Part shown: positions 1 to 7,924 of the stretch, piece after piece
How positions within the stretch are numbered: position 1 is the stretch's first letter
How the letters are laid out: every line of letters starts with the position of its first letter
From: Nocardioides carbamazepini
GTDB lineage: Bacteria; Actinomycetota; Actinomycetes; Propionibacteriales; Nocardioidaceae
Reading direction: 5' to 3'
DNA: 64,000 bases
NCBI RefSeq assembly: GCF_024614185.1
Contig: NZ_JAHTLF010000003.1
Location: 62,001-126,000 of the forward strand
Program-made: the position numbers and the translations under genes
Notes under the pieces: generated by a model
Database searches by the model: none
Told to the model about the DNA's origin: nothing
The model's input: only the letters and a program-made list of their open reading frames with translations

Positions 1-123
1 GAGGACACGCCGGCGGGCGGATTGACGTTCGTGCTGGAGTTCCCCCGGCCGCCCGCACCTGTGGAGGCCGCACCTGTGGAGGCCGTGCCCGTGGAGACCG
101 GACCCGTGGAGGAGGGCCGATGA
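1..123 (+). CDS. kdpD: C-terminal end of a sensor histidine kinase (KdpD-like), partial
   Basis: An open frame enters from the left edge and ends at the TGA at 121-123. Its last 40 residues include GLTFVLEFP, which matches the final strand of a HATPase domain (the usual G-x-x-F-x-x-x-L-P ending of histidine kinases). It then runs into a tail built from short P-V-E repeats, encoded by imperfect copies of CCTGTGGAGGCCG. The stop overlaps the ATG of the response regulator by four bases (ATGA), so the two form a two-component operon. The KdpD assignment rests only on the KdpE-like partner, because the sensor part lies outside the window. The kinase would phosphorylate that regulator in response to potassium or turgor if the Kdp assignment is right. 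Confidence 0.7.
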   Translation, partial: EDTPAGGLTFVLEFPRPPAPVEAAPVEAVPVETGPVEEGR

Positions 124-803
124 CCTTCGTCCTCGTCGTCGACGACGACCCGGCGATCCTGCGCACCCTCTCCATCAACCTGAGGGCCCGCGACTACGAC
201 GTCGAGACCGCCGCCGACGGGCGCTCGGCGCTGCAGATCGTCGACGAGCGGATGCCCGACGTGGTGCTCCTCGACCTCGGGCTGCCGGACATCGACGGCA
301 TCAGCGTGCTCAAGCGGCTCCGGGCCTTCACCTCGGTCCCCGTGATCGTGGTCTCGGCCCGCAGCGATCCCGACGACAAGGTCGAGGCGCTCGACCTCGG
401 CGCGGACGACTTCATCACCAAGCCGTTCTCGATCGAGGAGCTGTTGGCCCGCGTCCGCGTGACGACCCGTCGTTCGAGCGTGGCGGAGCCCGCCCTGGTG
501 GTGACCGTCGACGACCTCCGGCTCGACATCACCGAGTCCCGGGCGGTCCGCGCCGGCGAGGAGATCCACCTGACGCCGATCGAGTGGAAGATCGTCGAGA
601 CCCTGGCCCGCCGGCGCGGGCGACTCGTGCGGCAGTCGGAGCTGTTGCACGCGGTCTGGGGTCCCGGCTACGAGCGCCAGACCAACTACCTGCGCGTCCA
701 CCTCGCCAGCATCCGGCGCAAGATCGAGCACGACCCGTCCGCGCCGCGGATCTTCGTCACCGAGCCCGGCATCGGCTACCGCCTGCTGCCCGAGGACTCC
801 TGA
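120..803 (+). CDS. kdpE: Response regulator, OmpR/PhoB family, KdpE-like
   Basis: The 227-residue protein has a receiver domain (about 1-115) with acidic pocket D8-D10, phospho-acceptor D52 in VVLLDLGLPDIDG and the conserved lysine in TKPFS. A winged-helix DNA-binding domain follows (about 128-224), with LTPIEWKIVETLARRRGRLV and the C-terminal YRLLPE hairpin typical of KdpE. KdpE normally activates the kdpFABC potassium-ATPase operon; those genes are not in this window and would lie to the left. The ATG overlaps the stop of the kinase fragment upstream, which fixes the start and implies translational coupling. Family is certain; the specific KdpE name is likely but not proven. Confidence 0.85.
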   Translation: MTFVLVVDDDPAILRTLSINLRARDYDVETAADGRSALQIVDERMPDVVLLDLGLPDIDGISVLKRLRAFTSVPVIVVSARSDPDDKVEALDLGADDFITKPFSIEELLARVRVTTRRSSVAEPALVVTVDDLRLDITESRAVRAGEEIHLTPIEWKIVETLARRRGRLVRQSELLHAVWGPGYERQTNYLRVHLASIRRKIEHDPSAPRIFVTEPGIGYRLLPEDS

Positions 804-916
804 CCTCTCCTCCTGCACCCGTCAAGACGCGGCTCGCGCGGCCGGCTCCTGCTCCTTGCCGGACTGGCGCTGCTGACCGGCCCGGGCGGCTCGCGGCACG
901 GCGTACGGTCGGAGTC

Positions 917-1252
917 ATGGCACGCAGTTATGAGCAGATCAGCGCAGAGCGGTTCAGCGCGGCCGAGGGCGTCGGCGAGTGGCGGGTGCTCGGGTGGCAC
1001 GCCTTCGCGGTCTTCCGCACCGGCACCTTCGCGACCGGCCTCGCCCTGGTGAACGCGATCGGCGAGCTCGCCGAGGCCGCCGACCACCACCCCGACCTGA
1101 AGCTCGGCTACCCGGCGCTCGCCGTCCGGCTGGCGACCCACGACACGGAGTCCCTCACGACCGCCGACCTGGACCTCGCGCAGCGCATCTCGGCCGCCGC
1201 GCGCGACCTCGGCGTGGCGGGCGACCCCGACGCGGTCCGGGCCTGGGAGTGA
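917..1252 (+). CDS. 4a-hydroxytetrahydrobiopterin dehydratase (pterin-4a-carbinolamine dehydratase family)
   Basis: The 111-residue protein carries the family signature ADHHPDLKLGYPALAVRLATHD, with the three catalytic histidines visible as H57, H58 and H75. Known members dehydrate 4a-hydroxytetrahydropterin made by aromatic amino acid hydroxylases, in the cytoplasm. The ATG at 917 gives a protein of normal family length (about 95-115 residues). It is separated from kdpE by 113 bases and stands alone, followed directly by a strong palindrome. No pterin-dependent hydroxylase is nearby, as is common for actinobacterial copies, so its physiological partner is unknown. Confidence 0.85.
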   Translation: MARSYEQISAERFSAAEGVGEWRVLGWHAFAVFRTGTFATGLALVNAIGELAEAADHHPDLKLGYPALAVRLATHDTESLTTADLDLAQRISAAARDLGVAGDPDAVRAWE

Positions 1253-1253
1253 A

Positions 1254-1327
1254 GCTGTAACTATCTGCTATTGCCCCTACCGCACCGGTCTACAGGTACG
1301 GCAGTGGCCATACCAGGTAGTTACAGC
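1254..1327. repeat. Palindromic repeat element, copy 1 (left border of the catabolic island)
   Basis: The arms begin GCTGTAACTATCTG and end CAGGTAGTTACAGC and pair around a centre near ACCGGT. A second copy at 18245-18318 is the same length and agrees at about 65 of 74 positions. The similarity continues about 24-27 bases past the palindrome, into sequence that in copy 2 encodes the last codons of the UvrA-like gene. There is no run of T, so a standard intrinsic terminator is not obvious, though it could still end transcription of the dehydratase gene. Copy 1 arms have more mismatches than copy 2. Confidence 0.8.
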
Positions 1328-1420
1328 CGGGCGGCGGCCTCACCACCCGACGTGCGTGATCGCGCCGCCGGTCCGTCCTCGTTATGTCTCAGTCGTGTTA
1401 AAACGTGTTGAAACAACCAC

Positions 1421-1446
1421 GAACTCATTGACATGAGTTCAATCAC
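1421..1446 (+). promoter_or_regulatory. Operator/promoter motif fused to a truncated gene
   Basis: GAACTCAT-TGAC-ATGAGTTC (1421-1440) is a perfect inverted repeat with 8-base arms. Positions 1427-1446 match 3938-3957 at 18 of 20 bases, including a TTGACA that could be a -35 box. The 3938 copy sits in a normal promoter position ahead of the NCS2 permease. Here the motif runs straight into the interior of a binding-protein gene with no -10 box, ribosome site or signal peptide, as if a deletion removed what lay between. The regulator is probably the XRE-cupin protein at 6411-7016; that link is inference. Confidence 0.5.
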
Positions 1447-2236
1447 GGACTCGGTGATCGCCTTCTCCAAGAACTCCGATGTGCGCGCCCTGATGTGCAA
1501 CCCGCCGCAGAACATCTTCCGGATCGTCGTTCCCGAGGACTCGGACATCGAGTCGGTCGAGGACCTGGAGGGACGCACCCTCGGGATCGCGGAGGCAGGC
1601 GGCGGGGAGGAGCCCATCGTGAACGCCTCCCTCGAGGACGCCGGTCTCGCCCGCGACCAGGACGTGCGGATCCAGCCCATCGGCGATGCGGGGCCGGCGT
1701 CCCTCAACGCCATCCTCGAGGGCAAGGTCGACGCCTACGCCGGTTCGTATCCGGACATCTCGACGCTCAGCGCCGACGGACGCCTGGTGACGCGGGACAT
1801 CACGCCGGCGGCGTACAACGCGATCCCGGGTGACTGCATGATCACGACGGTCGAGCACCTCGAGAACGGGGAGACGCGCAAGCAGCTCGTCGGCCTTGCC
1901 CGCGCGTGGGCCAAGGGCGCGGTGTACGCGGCCGCGCACCCGGAGGAAGCGACCCAGATGGCGTGCGCCCAAGTGCCCCAGGAGTGTCAGGACATGGCGT
2001 TCGCGACGAAGTACACCGCCGACACCATCGCCCTCTCCGGCGTCACGTCGAGTGGCGGACCGTTCGGCGCTGTTCCCGTCGACGCCTGGCAGACGACCAT
2101 CGACGTGCTCTCCGGCTCCGGTGCCGTCGACGGTGATCTCTCCGCCGACGAGCTCGGGGGCGGCACGGACGTCGAGTCGTTCGTGAACGACTACTCGGAC
2201 TTCGACGCGGCCGACCTCGGGAGTGCCACGCCGTGA
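1433..2236 (+). pseudogene. ABC transporter substrate-binding protein (NitT/TauT/SsuA type), 5'-truncated
   Basis: The readable 267 residues match the middle and C-terminal part of NMT1/SsuA-like periplasmic binding proteins: FRIVVPEDSDIESVEDLEGRTLGI is the usual inter-lobe segment that normally falls around residues 110-140. The signal peptide or lipobox and roughly the first 80-100 residues are missing. An in-frame stop at 1409-1411 rules out an upstream extension. The first codons coincide with a promoter-like motif (see 1421-1446). The 3' end is intact and overlaps the GTG of the ATPase gene by four bases. Without export signal and first lobe the product should not function as a binding protein, so I call it a remnant; a cytoplasmic role is possible but unsupported. 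Confidence 0.75.
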
Positions 2237-3021
2237 CGGTGGACGCTCAGCCCGGCACCGAGGACGGAATCCGGATCGCGGGTGCCAACAAGACGTACCG
2301 GACGGCCGATGGCGGCCACGTCGAAGCACTCCGGGGTGTCGACCTCGATATCGCTCCGGGCGAGTTCGTGTCCTTCCTCGGTCCGAGCGGGTGCGGCAAG
2401 TCGACCCTGCTGCACATGATCGCGGGCCTGCTGTCGACGACGCAGGGGCACATCGACGTACGCGGAACGCCCGCGGCACCGGGCCGCGCGGACATGGCCA
2501 TCATGCTGCAGACTCCCGTCCTGTTCCCGTGGCGGACGGTCATCGACAACGTCATGCTCCCCGTGGAGATCCTGCGGCTCGACCGGACCAAGGCGCGCCG
2601 GCGCGCCGAGGAGCTGCTCGAGCTGACCCACCTGACGGAGTTCGCCGAGAAGCATGTCTGGGAGCTTTCTGGAGGCATGAAGCAGCGGGTGAGTCTGGCG
2701 CGTGCGCTGGTCACCGATCCCTCGCTGCTCTTGATGGACGAGCCCTTCTCCGCGCTGGACGAGTTCACCCGCGAGCGACTGAACGTGGAGCTCGCACGAC
2801 TCCACGACGACTTGGGCAGGACGACGCTCTTCGTCACGCACAACATCGCCGAGGCCGTGTTCCTGTCGGATCGGATCGTCTGCATGCGGCCCCGTCCAGG
2901 GGAGGTCATCGAGGTCATCGACGTGCCGCTGCCGCGGCCGCGTGAGCGCGCTCTGGTGGGTACGCCGGACGTGGTGGCTCTCGAGAACCGCGTGCGTCGA
3001 GCGATCGCTGAGTTCATCTGA
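2233..3021 (+). CDS. ABC transporter ATP-binding protein, nitrate/sulfonate/taurine type
   Basis: The 262-residue cytoplasmic ATPase shows Walker A GPSGCGKST (50-58), Q-loop MLQTPVLFPWRT, signature LSGGMKQR and Walker B LLLMDEPFSALD followed by the switch histidine in FVTHNIAEA. The Q-loop VLFPWRTVIDNV form is typical of SsuB/TauB/NitT-type ATPases. It begins with a GTG overlapping the stop of the truncated binding protein and is followed 37 bases later by the permease. It would energise import of an organic anion or heterocycle, but the cognate binding protein is broken, so activity needs a binding protein from elsewhere. Confidence 0.88.
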   Translation: MTVDAQPGTEDGIRIAGANKTYRTADGGHVEALRGVDLDIAPGEFVSFLGPSGCGKSTLLHMIAGLLSTTQGHIDVRGTPAAPGRADMAIMLQTPVLFPWRTVIDNVMLPVEILRLDRTKARRRAEELLELTHLTEFAEKHVWELSGGMKQRVSLARALVTDPSLLLMDEPFSALDEFTRERLNVELARLHDDLGRTTLFVTHNIAEAVFLSDRIVCMRPRPGEVIEVIDVPLPRPRERALVGTPDVVALENRVRRAIAEFI

Positions 3022-3058
3022 TGCCCCGGCCCCGACCGACCGACGACATGAGGTACCC

Positions 3059-3874
3059 GTGACCGCGACCACGTCCGATTCTCCGCGCCTGGCCCGAGCC
3101 GCCCGGCGGCCCTTCTCCGGCTCGCTTGGCAAGGTGCTGCTGCCGAGCTCGGTCCTCCTGCTGTCGGTGGCGGTCTGGGAGGCCGTCTCCCGGGCGGGGC
3201 TGGTCAACGAGATCATCGTCCCCGCCCCGACCGCCGTGGCCCAGGAGCTGGTCGGGATGCTCGATGAGAGCTACTTCTGGGAGGCCACGTGGGTGACCAT
3301 GGCCGAGACGCTCGCCGGATTCGCGATCGGCGTGGTGCTGGCCTGGGCGCTCGGGACGGTCCTCGGCATGTTCGAGGGCGCCCGTACGGCGTTCTATCCG
3401 ATCGTGGTCGGCTTCCAGATCACTCCCCGCGTTGCTCTGGCGCCGCTCTTCCTCACCTGGTTCGGCTTCGGGCTCACCTCCAAGGTCGTGATGGCGGCGA
3501 CGATCTGCTTCTTCCCGGTGCTCCTCAACGTGATGGTGGGCATGCAGGGCGTGGACCCGGCGGCGCGCACGCTGATGCGGTCGCTGGGTGCGAGCCGGTG
3601 GGAGGAGTATCGGAAGCTCACCCTGCCCTCGTCCCTTCCGCTGATCTTCGCCGGAATCAAGAACGCCATCACGCTGGCCCTGATCGGGGCGATCGTGGCC
3701 GAGTTCGTCGGTGCGTCCCAGGGCATGGGCGTCTTGATCAAGACGCTCAACTTCCAGCTCAACGTCGCCGCGGGCTTCGCCGTCATCGTCGCGCTCATGG
3801 TGTTCGGGCTGATCCTCTACTGGATCGTCGAGCTCGTGGACGCCAAGGTCGTCCACTGGCGCAACCACGCCTGA
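3059..3874 (+). CDS. ABC transporter permease, SsuC/TauC/NitT type
   Basis: The GTG at 3059 with a GAGG ribosome site just upstream gives 271 residues, the usual size. About six membrane segments are visible, starting with LLPSSVLLLSVAVWEAV. The EAA loop reads RTLMRSLGASRWEEYRKLTLPSSLPLIFAGIKNA, which is the interaction motif for the ATPase. It is the third gene of an ABC import operon with the ATPase and truncated binding protein. The reading frame is open further upstream, but a start inside the ATPase gene would add a non-homologous extension. Substrate is unknown; context suggests a nitrogen compound fed to the pathway downstream. Confidence 0.87.
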   Translation: MTATTSDSPRLARAARRPFSGSLGKVLLPSSVLLLSVAVWEAVSRAGLVNEIIVPAPTAVAQELVGMLDESYFWEATWVTMAETLAGFAIGVVLAWALGTVLGMFEGARTAFYPIVVGFQITPRVALAPLFLTWFGFGLTSKVVMAATICFFPVLLNVMVGMQGVDPAARTLMRSLGASRWEEYRKLTLPSSLPLIFAGIKNAITLALIGAIVAEFVGASQGMGVLIKTLNFQLNVAAGFAVIVALMVFGLILYWIVELVDAKVVHWRNHA

Positions 3875-3937
3875 GCTCGTCGGTGCGACGTGGAGCGCAC
3901 AGCGGGACGGCGGAGCGGGCCGTCGGAGAACAAGCCT

Positions 3938-3967
3938 ATTGACATGAATGCAATCACATTGAAACAT
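3938..3967 (+). promoter_or_regulatory. Candidate promoter and operator upstream of the NCS2 permease
   Basis: TTGACA at 3939-3944, a 17-base spacer and AAACAT at 3962-3967 form a plausible sigma-70-type promoter about 50 bases before the permease ATG. Bases 3938-3957 repeat the motif at 1427-1446 (18 of 20 identical). The TTGAAA/ATTCAA-like words recur upstream of the bicupin gene (7047-7079), so this may be the binding site of the local XRE-cupin regulator. Confidence 0.45.
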
Positions 3968-4018
3968 GAGCCTTCCAAGGTGGTCGTGTTTCGACCCTGA
4001 TGAACTCGAGGTACACCG

Positions 4019-5386
4019 ATGGCCCCAGGCATCCCCTCCCCGCTCCCCGCCGTCGATGATGAGGCCGGCGTCTTGTCGGTCGGCTTCGACGAGCGGCTGA
4101 GCGCACCACGCACGGCACTGTTCGGCGCGCAGCACCTGCTCGCACTGACCGGCATCTGGCTGTTCCCCTCGATCATCGGCGGTGCTCTGGGGCTGTCCCT
4201 GGAGGAGACCGGCTGGCTGACGCAGGGCTGCTTCTTCATGGTCGGCCTGATCACCGTGCTCCAGTCCAGCCGTCTCCTTCGACTGCCGATCGTGCAGGGG
4301 CCGACCGCGGCGTTCATGCTGGCGATCATCTCGGCCGGTCTCACGTTCGGGCCCGGCACGGCGTTCGGCTCCATGTTCGTCGCCGGCCTGATCTTCGCGG
4401 CCCTGGCGATTCCGCTGAAGCGGCTCGGTCTCTTCGGTCACGTCGCCCGCCTCGCGTCCGACCCCATCCTGTTCGGCACCTTGTTCGTGATCATCGGCGG
4501 ACAGCTCGCCGCCATCGGTCTGAGCGGGTGGTTCGGCGTGCCGGGTGCACCCGGGTTCGGCTGGCCGTTCTTCCTGATCAGCGTCGTCACGGTCCTCGCC
4601 GTCGTCGGATTCACGATCTTCGGCGGCAGCTCGGTGCTGCGGCGGGGCGCGATCTTCTGGGGCATCGTCGTCGGCACGTTGGTCGCGGCCCTCACGCAGC
4701 AGTGGGATCTCCCCGACGTCGGCGCGGTCTCCATCGTCGGCACGCCCCAGTTCCTGCCCTTCGGCTTCGGCGTCGAATGGTCCGTCGTGGTGCTGATGCT
4801 CCTCGCGTTCCTCCAGGCAGGCACCGAGTCCGCAGGCATGTACCAGCTCATCGGCAGCTGGGGCGGGCAGAAGATCGATGTCGAGCGCACGAACCGCGGC
4901 CTGTTCACCGAGTTCCTCGGTACGGCGATCGGCGCCCTGTTCTGCGGTATCGGCACCACGTCCTATCCCGAGAACGCCGGCATCGTGCGGGTGTCGGGCA
5001 TCGGCAGCCGCTTCGTCACCCTCGCGGCCGGCATCGGCTGCCTGGTGCTCGCGTTCGTCCCGTCGGTCGGCCTGTTCGTCGCCGGGCTGCCCCTCCCGGT
5101 GCTGTCCGCCGCGTCGACCGTCCTGTTCGGCATCATCGCGATGTCCGGCATCCAGATGATGGGGAACGTCGTGTGGGACGAGCTGAACCTGATGGTGGCC
5201 GCTCCGGCGTTCATCATCGCGCTCGGCACGGCGTACCTGCCTGACGAGATCGTGTCCGCGATGCCCGAGTCCGTGGCGAGCATCGTGACCACACCGATGA
5301 TGGTCGGTGTCATCCTGCTGCTCGTGCTGCATCTCACGATCAACTACGGCATCCGACCCGTGCTCGAGCGCAGGGTCCGCGCGTGA
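4019..5386 (+). CDS. Nucleobase:cation symporter-2 (NCS2) family permease
   Basis: The 455-residue integral membrane protein has the family pattern of about 14 hydrophobic segments. It keeps QHLLALTGIWLFPSII near the N-terminus (the QH motif of TM1), PIVQGPTAAFM in TM3, and GTTSYPENAGIV in the position of the NAT signature. NCS2 proteins import xanthine, uracil, urate or related ring compounds with protons. The signature differs from the canonical purine form, so substrate cannot be read off. It starts a run of genes under its own promoter, and its stop overlaps the GTG of the next hydrolase by four bases, tying transport to hydrolysis of a ring-derived product. Confidence 0.87.
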   Translation: MAPGIPSPLPAVDDEAGVLSVGFDERLSAPRTALFGAQHLLALTGIWLFPSIIGGALGLSLEETGWLTQGCFFMVGLITVLQSSRLLRLPIVQGPTAAFMLAIISAGLTFGPGTAFGSMFVAGLIFAALAIPLKRLGLFGHVARLASDPILFGTLFVIIGGQLAAIGLSGWFGVPGAPGFGWPFFLISVVTVLAVVGFTIFGGSSVLRRGAIFWGIVVGTLVAALTQQWDLPDVGAVSIVGTPQFLPFGFGVEWSVVVLMLLAFLQAGTESAGMYQLIGSWGGQKIDVERTNRGLFTEFLGTAIGALFCGIGTTSYPENAGIVRVSGIGSRFVTLAAGIGCLVLAFVPSVGLFVAGLPLPVLSAASTVLFGIIAMSGIQMMGNVVWDELNLMVAAPAFIIALGTAYLPDEIVSAMPESVASIVTTPMMVGVILLLVLHLTINYGIRPVLERRVRA

Positions 5387-6288
5387 CCACGATCCGGCTC
5401 GGACTCGCGCAGACGGTCGCGCGGTTCGGCGGGCGTGAGTCCGAGAATCTCGCCCGGGCCGTGGCCCTGGTGCGGGAGGCCGCGGAGCTCGGCGTCGACC
5501 TGCTCGCCTTCGCCGAGAACTACCCGGGTCCGTTCACCGAGTCCTTCCGGTACGACGTGGCCGAAGCGATGGCCGCGGCGGCCCGTGAGCACGGGGTCGC
5601 GGTCGCCTACGGGACGTCGTTGCCCGACCGCACCCGGCCGGGGTCCTACAACATCGCCACGGTGGTGCTCGACGGCGACGGCGAGGAACGCGGGTGCTAT
5701 CGACGCACCCACCCGATCGGGCCCTACATCTACCGGGACAGCCCGGAGTGGAACTTCGACTATGTCGCGGCCGACGACTTCCCGGTGATCGAGATGCCGT
5801 GGGGCACGCTCGGCATCTCGATCTGCTCGGAGGTGCATCTCCCGGAGATCTCCCGGATCCTCGCGCTCCAGGGTGCCGAGGTGATCCTCTACCCGAGCGG
5901 CCTGCTCATCCACGAGCTCGGCTACACCGAGTCGTGGCAGACCCTCGTGTACGCCCGCGCGATCGAGAACCACTGCTACACGGCGACGCTGGTCAACCTG
6001 ATGGATCGCTCGGTCGGCGACCAGTTCGCCCCGGAGGGTGAGTCGGGGCGGCCCGGGGAGGAGCAGACCACCCGGGGGATCGGCCTCATCGCCTCGCCCG
6101 AGGGGGTGCTGGCGCGGTCGTCCGAGCCGGGCATCCTGACCGCCGACCTGGACCTGGAACGGGTTCGCTACCTGCGTCGGACCGAGGAGCAGCTGATCGT
6201 GCCGGCGCCGTACCGGACGATTCCCGGGCATCATGGCTGGCGCCGGCCGGAGCTCTACGCGCGCTTGTCGACGACCTCCGCGTGTTAG
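5383..6288 (+). CDS. Carbon-nitrogen hydrolase (nitrilase superfamily) with Arg at the catalytic Lys position
   Basis: The 301-residue protein has the nitrilase-superfamily fold signature: catalytic glutamate E45 in LLAFAENYPGP and nucleophile C148 in LGISICSEVHLPE. At the place where the family has lysine (Y-R-K-x-H) this protein reads CYRRTHP, so position 108 is arginine. Family enzymes hydrolyse amides, carbamoyl compounds or nitriles through a Glu-Lys-Cys triad. The substitution may mean altered chemistry or a non-classical subgroup. It overlaps the NCS2 permease gene by four bases and is the last gene before a regulator. A second, canonical member lies at 7925-8797. Confidence 0.82.
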   Translation: MTTIRLGLAQTVARFGGRESENLARAVALVREAAELGVDLLAFAENYPGPFTESFRYDVAEAMAAAAREHGVAVAYGTSLPDRTRPGSYNIATVVLDGDGEERGCYRRTHPIGPYIYRDSPEWNFDYVAADDFPVIEMPWGTLGISICSEVHLPEISRILALQGAEVILYPSGLLIHELGYTESWQTLVYARAIENHCYTATLVNLMDRSVGDQFAPEGESGRPGEEQTTRGIGLIASPEGVLARSSEPGILTADLDLERVRYLRRTEEQLIVPAPYRTIPGHHGWRRPELYARLSTTSAC

Positions 6289-6410
6289 CATGCCGCTCAA
6301 CGGGTTTTCGACCTGGTTGACATTGTAGGGGAGCGGGCGCCGTCACCCCGCGGAGCGAGCATGCAGGTCTCGGGCCGTCGGTCCGAGCCGACCGAGAGCG
6401 GAGTGGCACC

Positions 6411-7016
6411 TTGGGCCTGGACGACGTCGACGCTCGTGAGCACGCTCGTCCCCAGCACAGCGCGGACCAGACCATCGCATTGGTGGGCGCCCGGATCCGG
6501 GGACTGCGCTCCCGGCAGGGCCTGACCCTCAAGGACCTCGCCGAGCGCACCGGGGTCAGCGTGTCAATGCTGAGCATGCTGGAGCGTGGCGTCGCCAGTG
6601 CGTCGATCGGCACCCTGGTCTCGGTGGCGTCGGCTCTCGGCGTGCACATGTACGACCTGTTCGACCATCCGGACAACGGCAAGAACTCCCCGGTCACCCG
6701 GCGCGATGAGCAGACCGTGGCGCAGACCAGTGAGGGAGCGACCCGCCGGGTCGCGCACCAGGATGCCGCCGCCGGCGTCGAGCTGGCAGTGAACACCTAC
6801 CTGCCGGGCAGTGCGTCCGGCCCCACCGCCACGCACCACGAGGGTCGCGAGTTCGGCGTCGTCCTGGCCGGCCGGCTGCGCGTGGAGCTCGACGGCGAGA
6901 CCCACGATCTCGAGGTCGGAGACGCGATCGCCTACGGCTCGGTGCTGCCTCACCGGATCAGCAATGTCGGCGATGTCGACACGGTTGCGGTCTGGGTGAA
7001 CATCGACCGTTCCTGA
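6411..7016 (+). CDS. XRE-family transcriptional regulator with C-terminal cupin domain
   Basis: The roughly 200-residue protein has an N-terminal helix-turn-helix (RIRGLRSRQGLTLKDLAERTGVSVSMLSMLERG, about 28-60) and a C-terminal cupin (about 125-195, with THHEGREFGVVLAGRLRVELDG and the second motif around PHRI). HTH-cupin regulators sense a small ligand bound in the cupin barrel and usually control adjacent catabolic genes. The start is uncertain: TTG at 6411 is the first available, and TTG or GTG codons near residues 24-25 also precede the HTH. It lies in the middle of the island and is the best candidate to bind the repeated motifs at 1421, 3938 and 7047. Confidence 0.85.
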   Translation: MGLDDVDAREHARPQHSADQTIALVGARIRGLRSRQGLTLKDLAERTGVSVSMLSMLERGVASASIGTLVSVASALGVHMYDLFDHPDNGKNSPVTRRDEQTVAQTSEGATRRVAHQDAAAGVELAVNTYLPGSASGPTATHHEGREFGVVLAGRLRVELDGETHDLEVGDAIAYGSVLPHRISNVGDVDTVAVWVNIDRS

Positions 7017-7046
7017 ATTCCCCGTCCGACGGAGGTCGGCAGTTCA

Positions 7047-7079
7047 GTTGAATGACGTTGAAATTCAATCCTGTTGAAT
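7047..7079 (+). promoter_or_regulatory. Cluster of GTTGAAT half-sites upstream of the bicupin gene
   Basis: GTTGAAT occurs at 7047-7053 and 7073-7079, with TTGAAATTCAATC between them (7058-7070), which contains the palindrome TTGAA-A-TTCAA. Spacing and symmetry look like a multi-site operator between the regulator gene and the first enzyme gene downstream. TTCAATC is shared with the motif at 1437-1443. The region also has to contain the promoter of the genes from 7094 on. Confidence 0.45.
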
Positions 7080-7093
7080 GCTAGGTTCCTCCC

Positions 7094-7918
7094 GTGACTG
7101 AGAACCTCACCACCTCCGAAGGCGTCCGGGTGATCTCCCGGGACGCGTGGGGCCCCGACCTGGGTCACGTCGACGGCGGCGCCTGGCGCGAGATCGTCGG
7201 TGCCCGGACCGGCGGCACCTGCCGCAGCCTCTACGCCGTGGAGCTGGGCGCGAGCGCGACCACCGTCCTCCTCCAGCACCCCGGCGAGGCGGTCTACTAC
7301 GTCTGCGCCGGACGCGGTGAGGTCGTCGAGCATCGTGCGTCCCGCGTCGACCGGCGCGCCCTGACCGAGGGCTCGATGGTGCACGTGCGTCCCGGCGCCA
7401 CCTATCGTTTCGAGTCCGCGGCCGGGATGACGCTGCTCGGCGGTCCCAGTCCGGTCGACCCCGACCTGGGCGCGGACCCCGGACCGGCCCGGAGCGAGGA
7501 GGGGGTGCGCACCTACCACCGCGACGAGCCCGGCCTGCTGGTCCCGTTCATCTCCCGCGACGCCCGTCTCGTCGTCTGGCTGGGGGAGGGCGCGGTCACG
7601 GCGAACATGAACTACGTCGTCCTGGAGCCGGGCGAGCGCAACACCGAGCACGTGCACGCGGTGTCCGAGGACACCATTCACATCCTCGAGGGTCACGGGA
7701 CGGCCGAGAACGTCACGACCGGCGAGCGCCTCGCCTTCGGGCCCGGCGACACGATCCACATCGAGATCGGCTTCTGGCACGCGGTGGCGGCCGACCGGGG
7801 CGAGCGGGTGGTCAGCATCGGCGGACCCTGCCCCGCCGACGTGAACATGCTGCGCGCGGCCGGCGTCGATGTCGACGCCATCACCCGCGATCTTGCCGAC
7901 GTCCCGGGCCTGGACTGA
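7094..7918 (+). CDS. Bicupin protein, possible ureidoglycine-aminohydrolase-like
   Basis: The 274-residue protein has two cupin halves. The first (about 45-120) includes LLQHPGEAVYYVCAGRGEVV; the second (about 170-250) has GERNTEHVHAVSEDTIHILEGHG with several metal-type histidines and the motif-2 histidine in GFWHAV. Two-domain cupins of this size include (S)-ureidoglycine aminohydrolase and quercetinase-type proteins, but I see no decisive diagnostic residues, so the function is unassigned. GTG at 7094 is the first start after the half-site cluster. The next gene, a nitrilase-family hydrolase, starts six bases after its stop, so they are co-transcribed. Confidence 0.75.
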   Translation: MTENLTTSEGVRVISRDAWGPDLGHVDGGAWREIVGARTGGTCRSLYAVELGASATTVLLQHPGEAVYYVCAGRGEVVEHRASRVDRRALTEGSMVHVRPGATYRFESAAGMTLLGGPSPVDPDLGADPGPARSEEGVRTYHRDEPGLLVPFISRDARLVVWLGEGAVTANMNYVVLEPGERNTEHVHAVSEDTIHILEGHGTAENVTTGERLAFGPGDTIHIEIGFWHAVAADRGERVVSIGGPCPADVNMLRAAGVDVDAITRDLADVPGLD

Positions 7919-7924
7919 TCGATC

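Noticed and set aside
1254-1330. Palindrome copy 1 as a simple intrinsic terminator
   Set aside because: There is no T-run after the stem, and the same element with extra flanking similarity occurs at 18244, so a repeat-family explanation is preferred, though a terminator role is not excluded.
3014-5332. A 772-residue frame on the minus strand opposite the permease and NCS2 genes
   Set aside because: It is the complement of two well-supported plus-strand genes, is rich in Asp, Arg, His and Gly, has no motifs and no matching operon logic.
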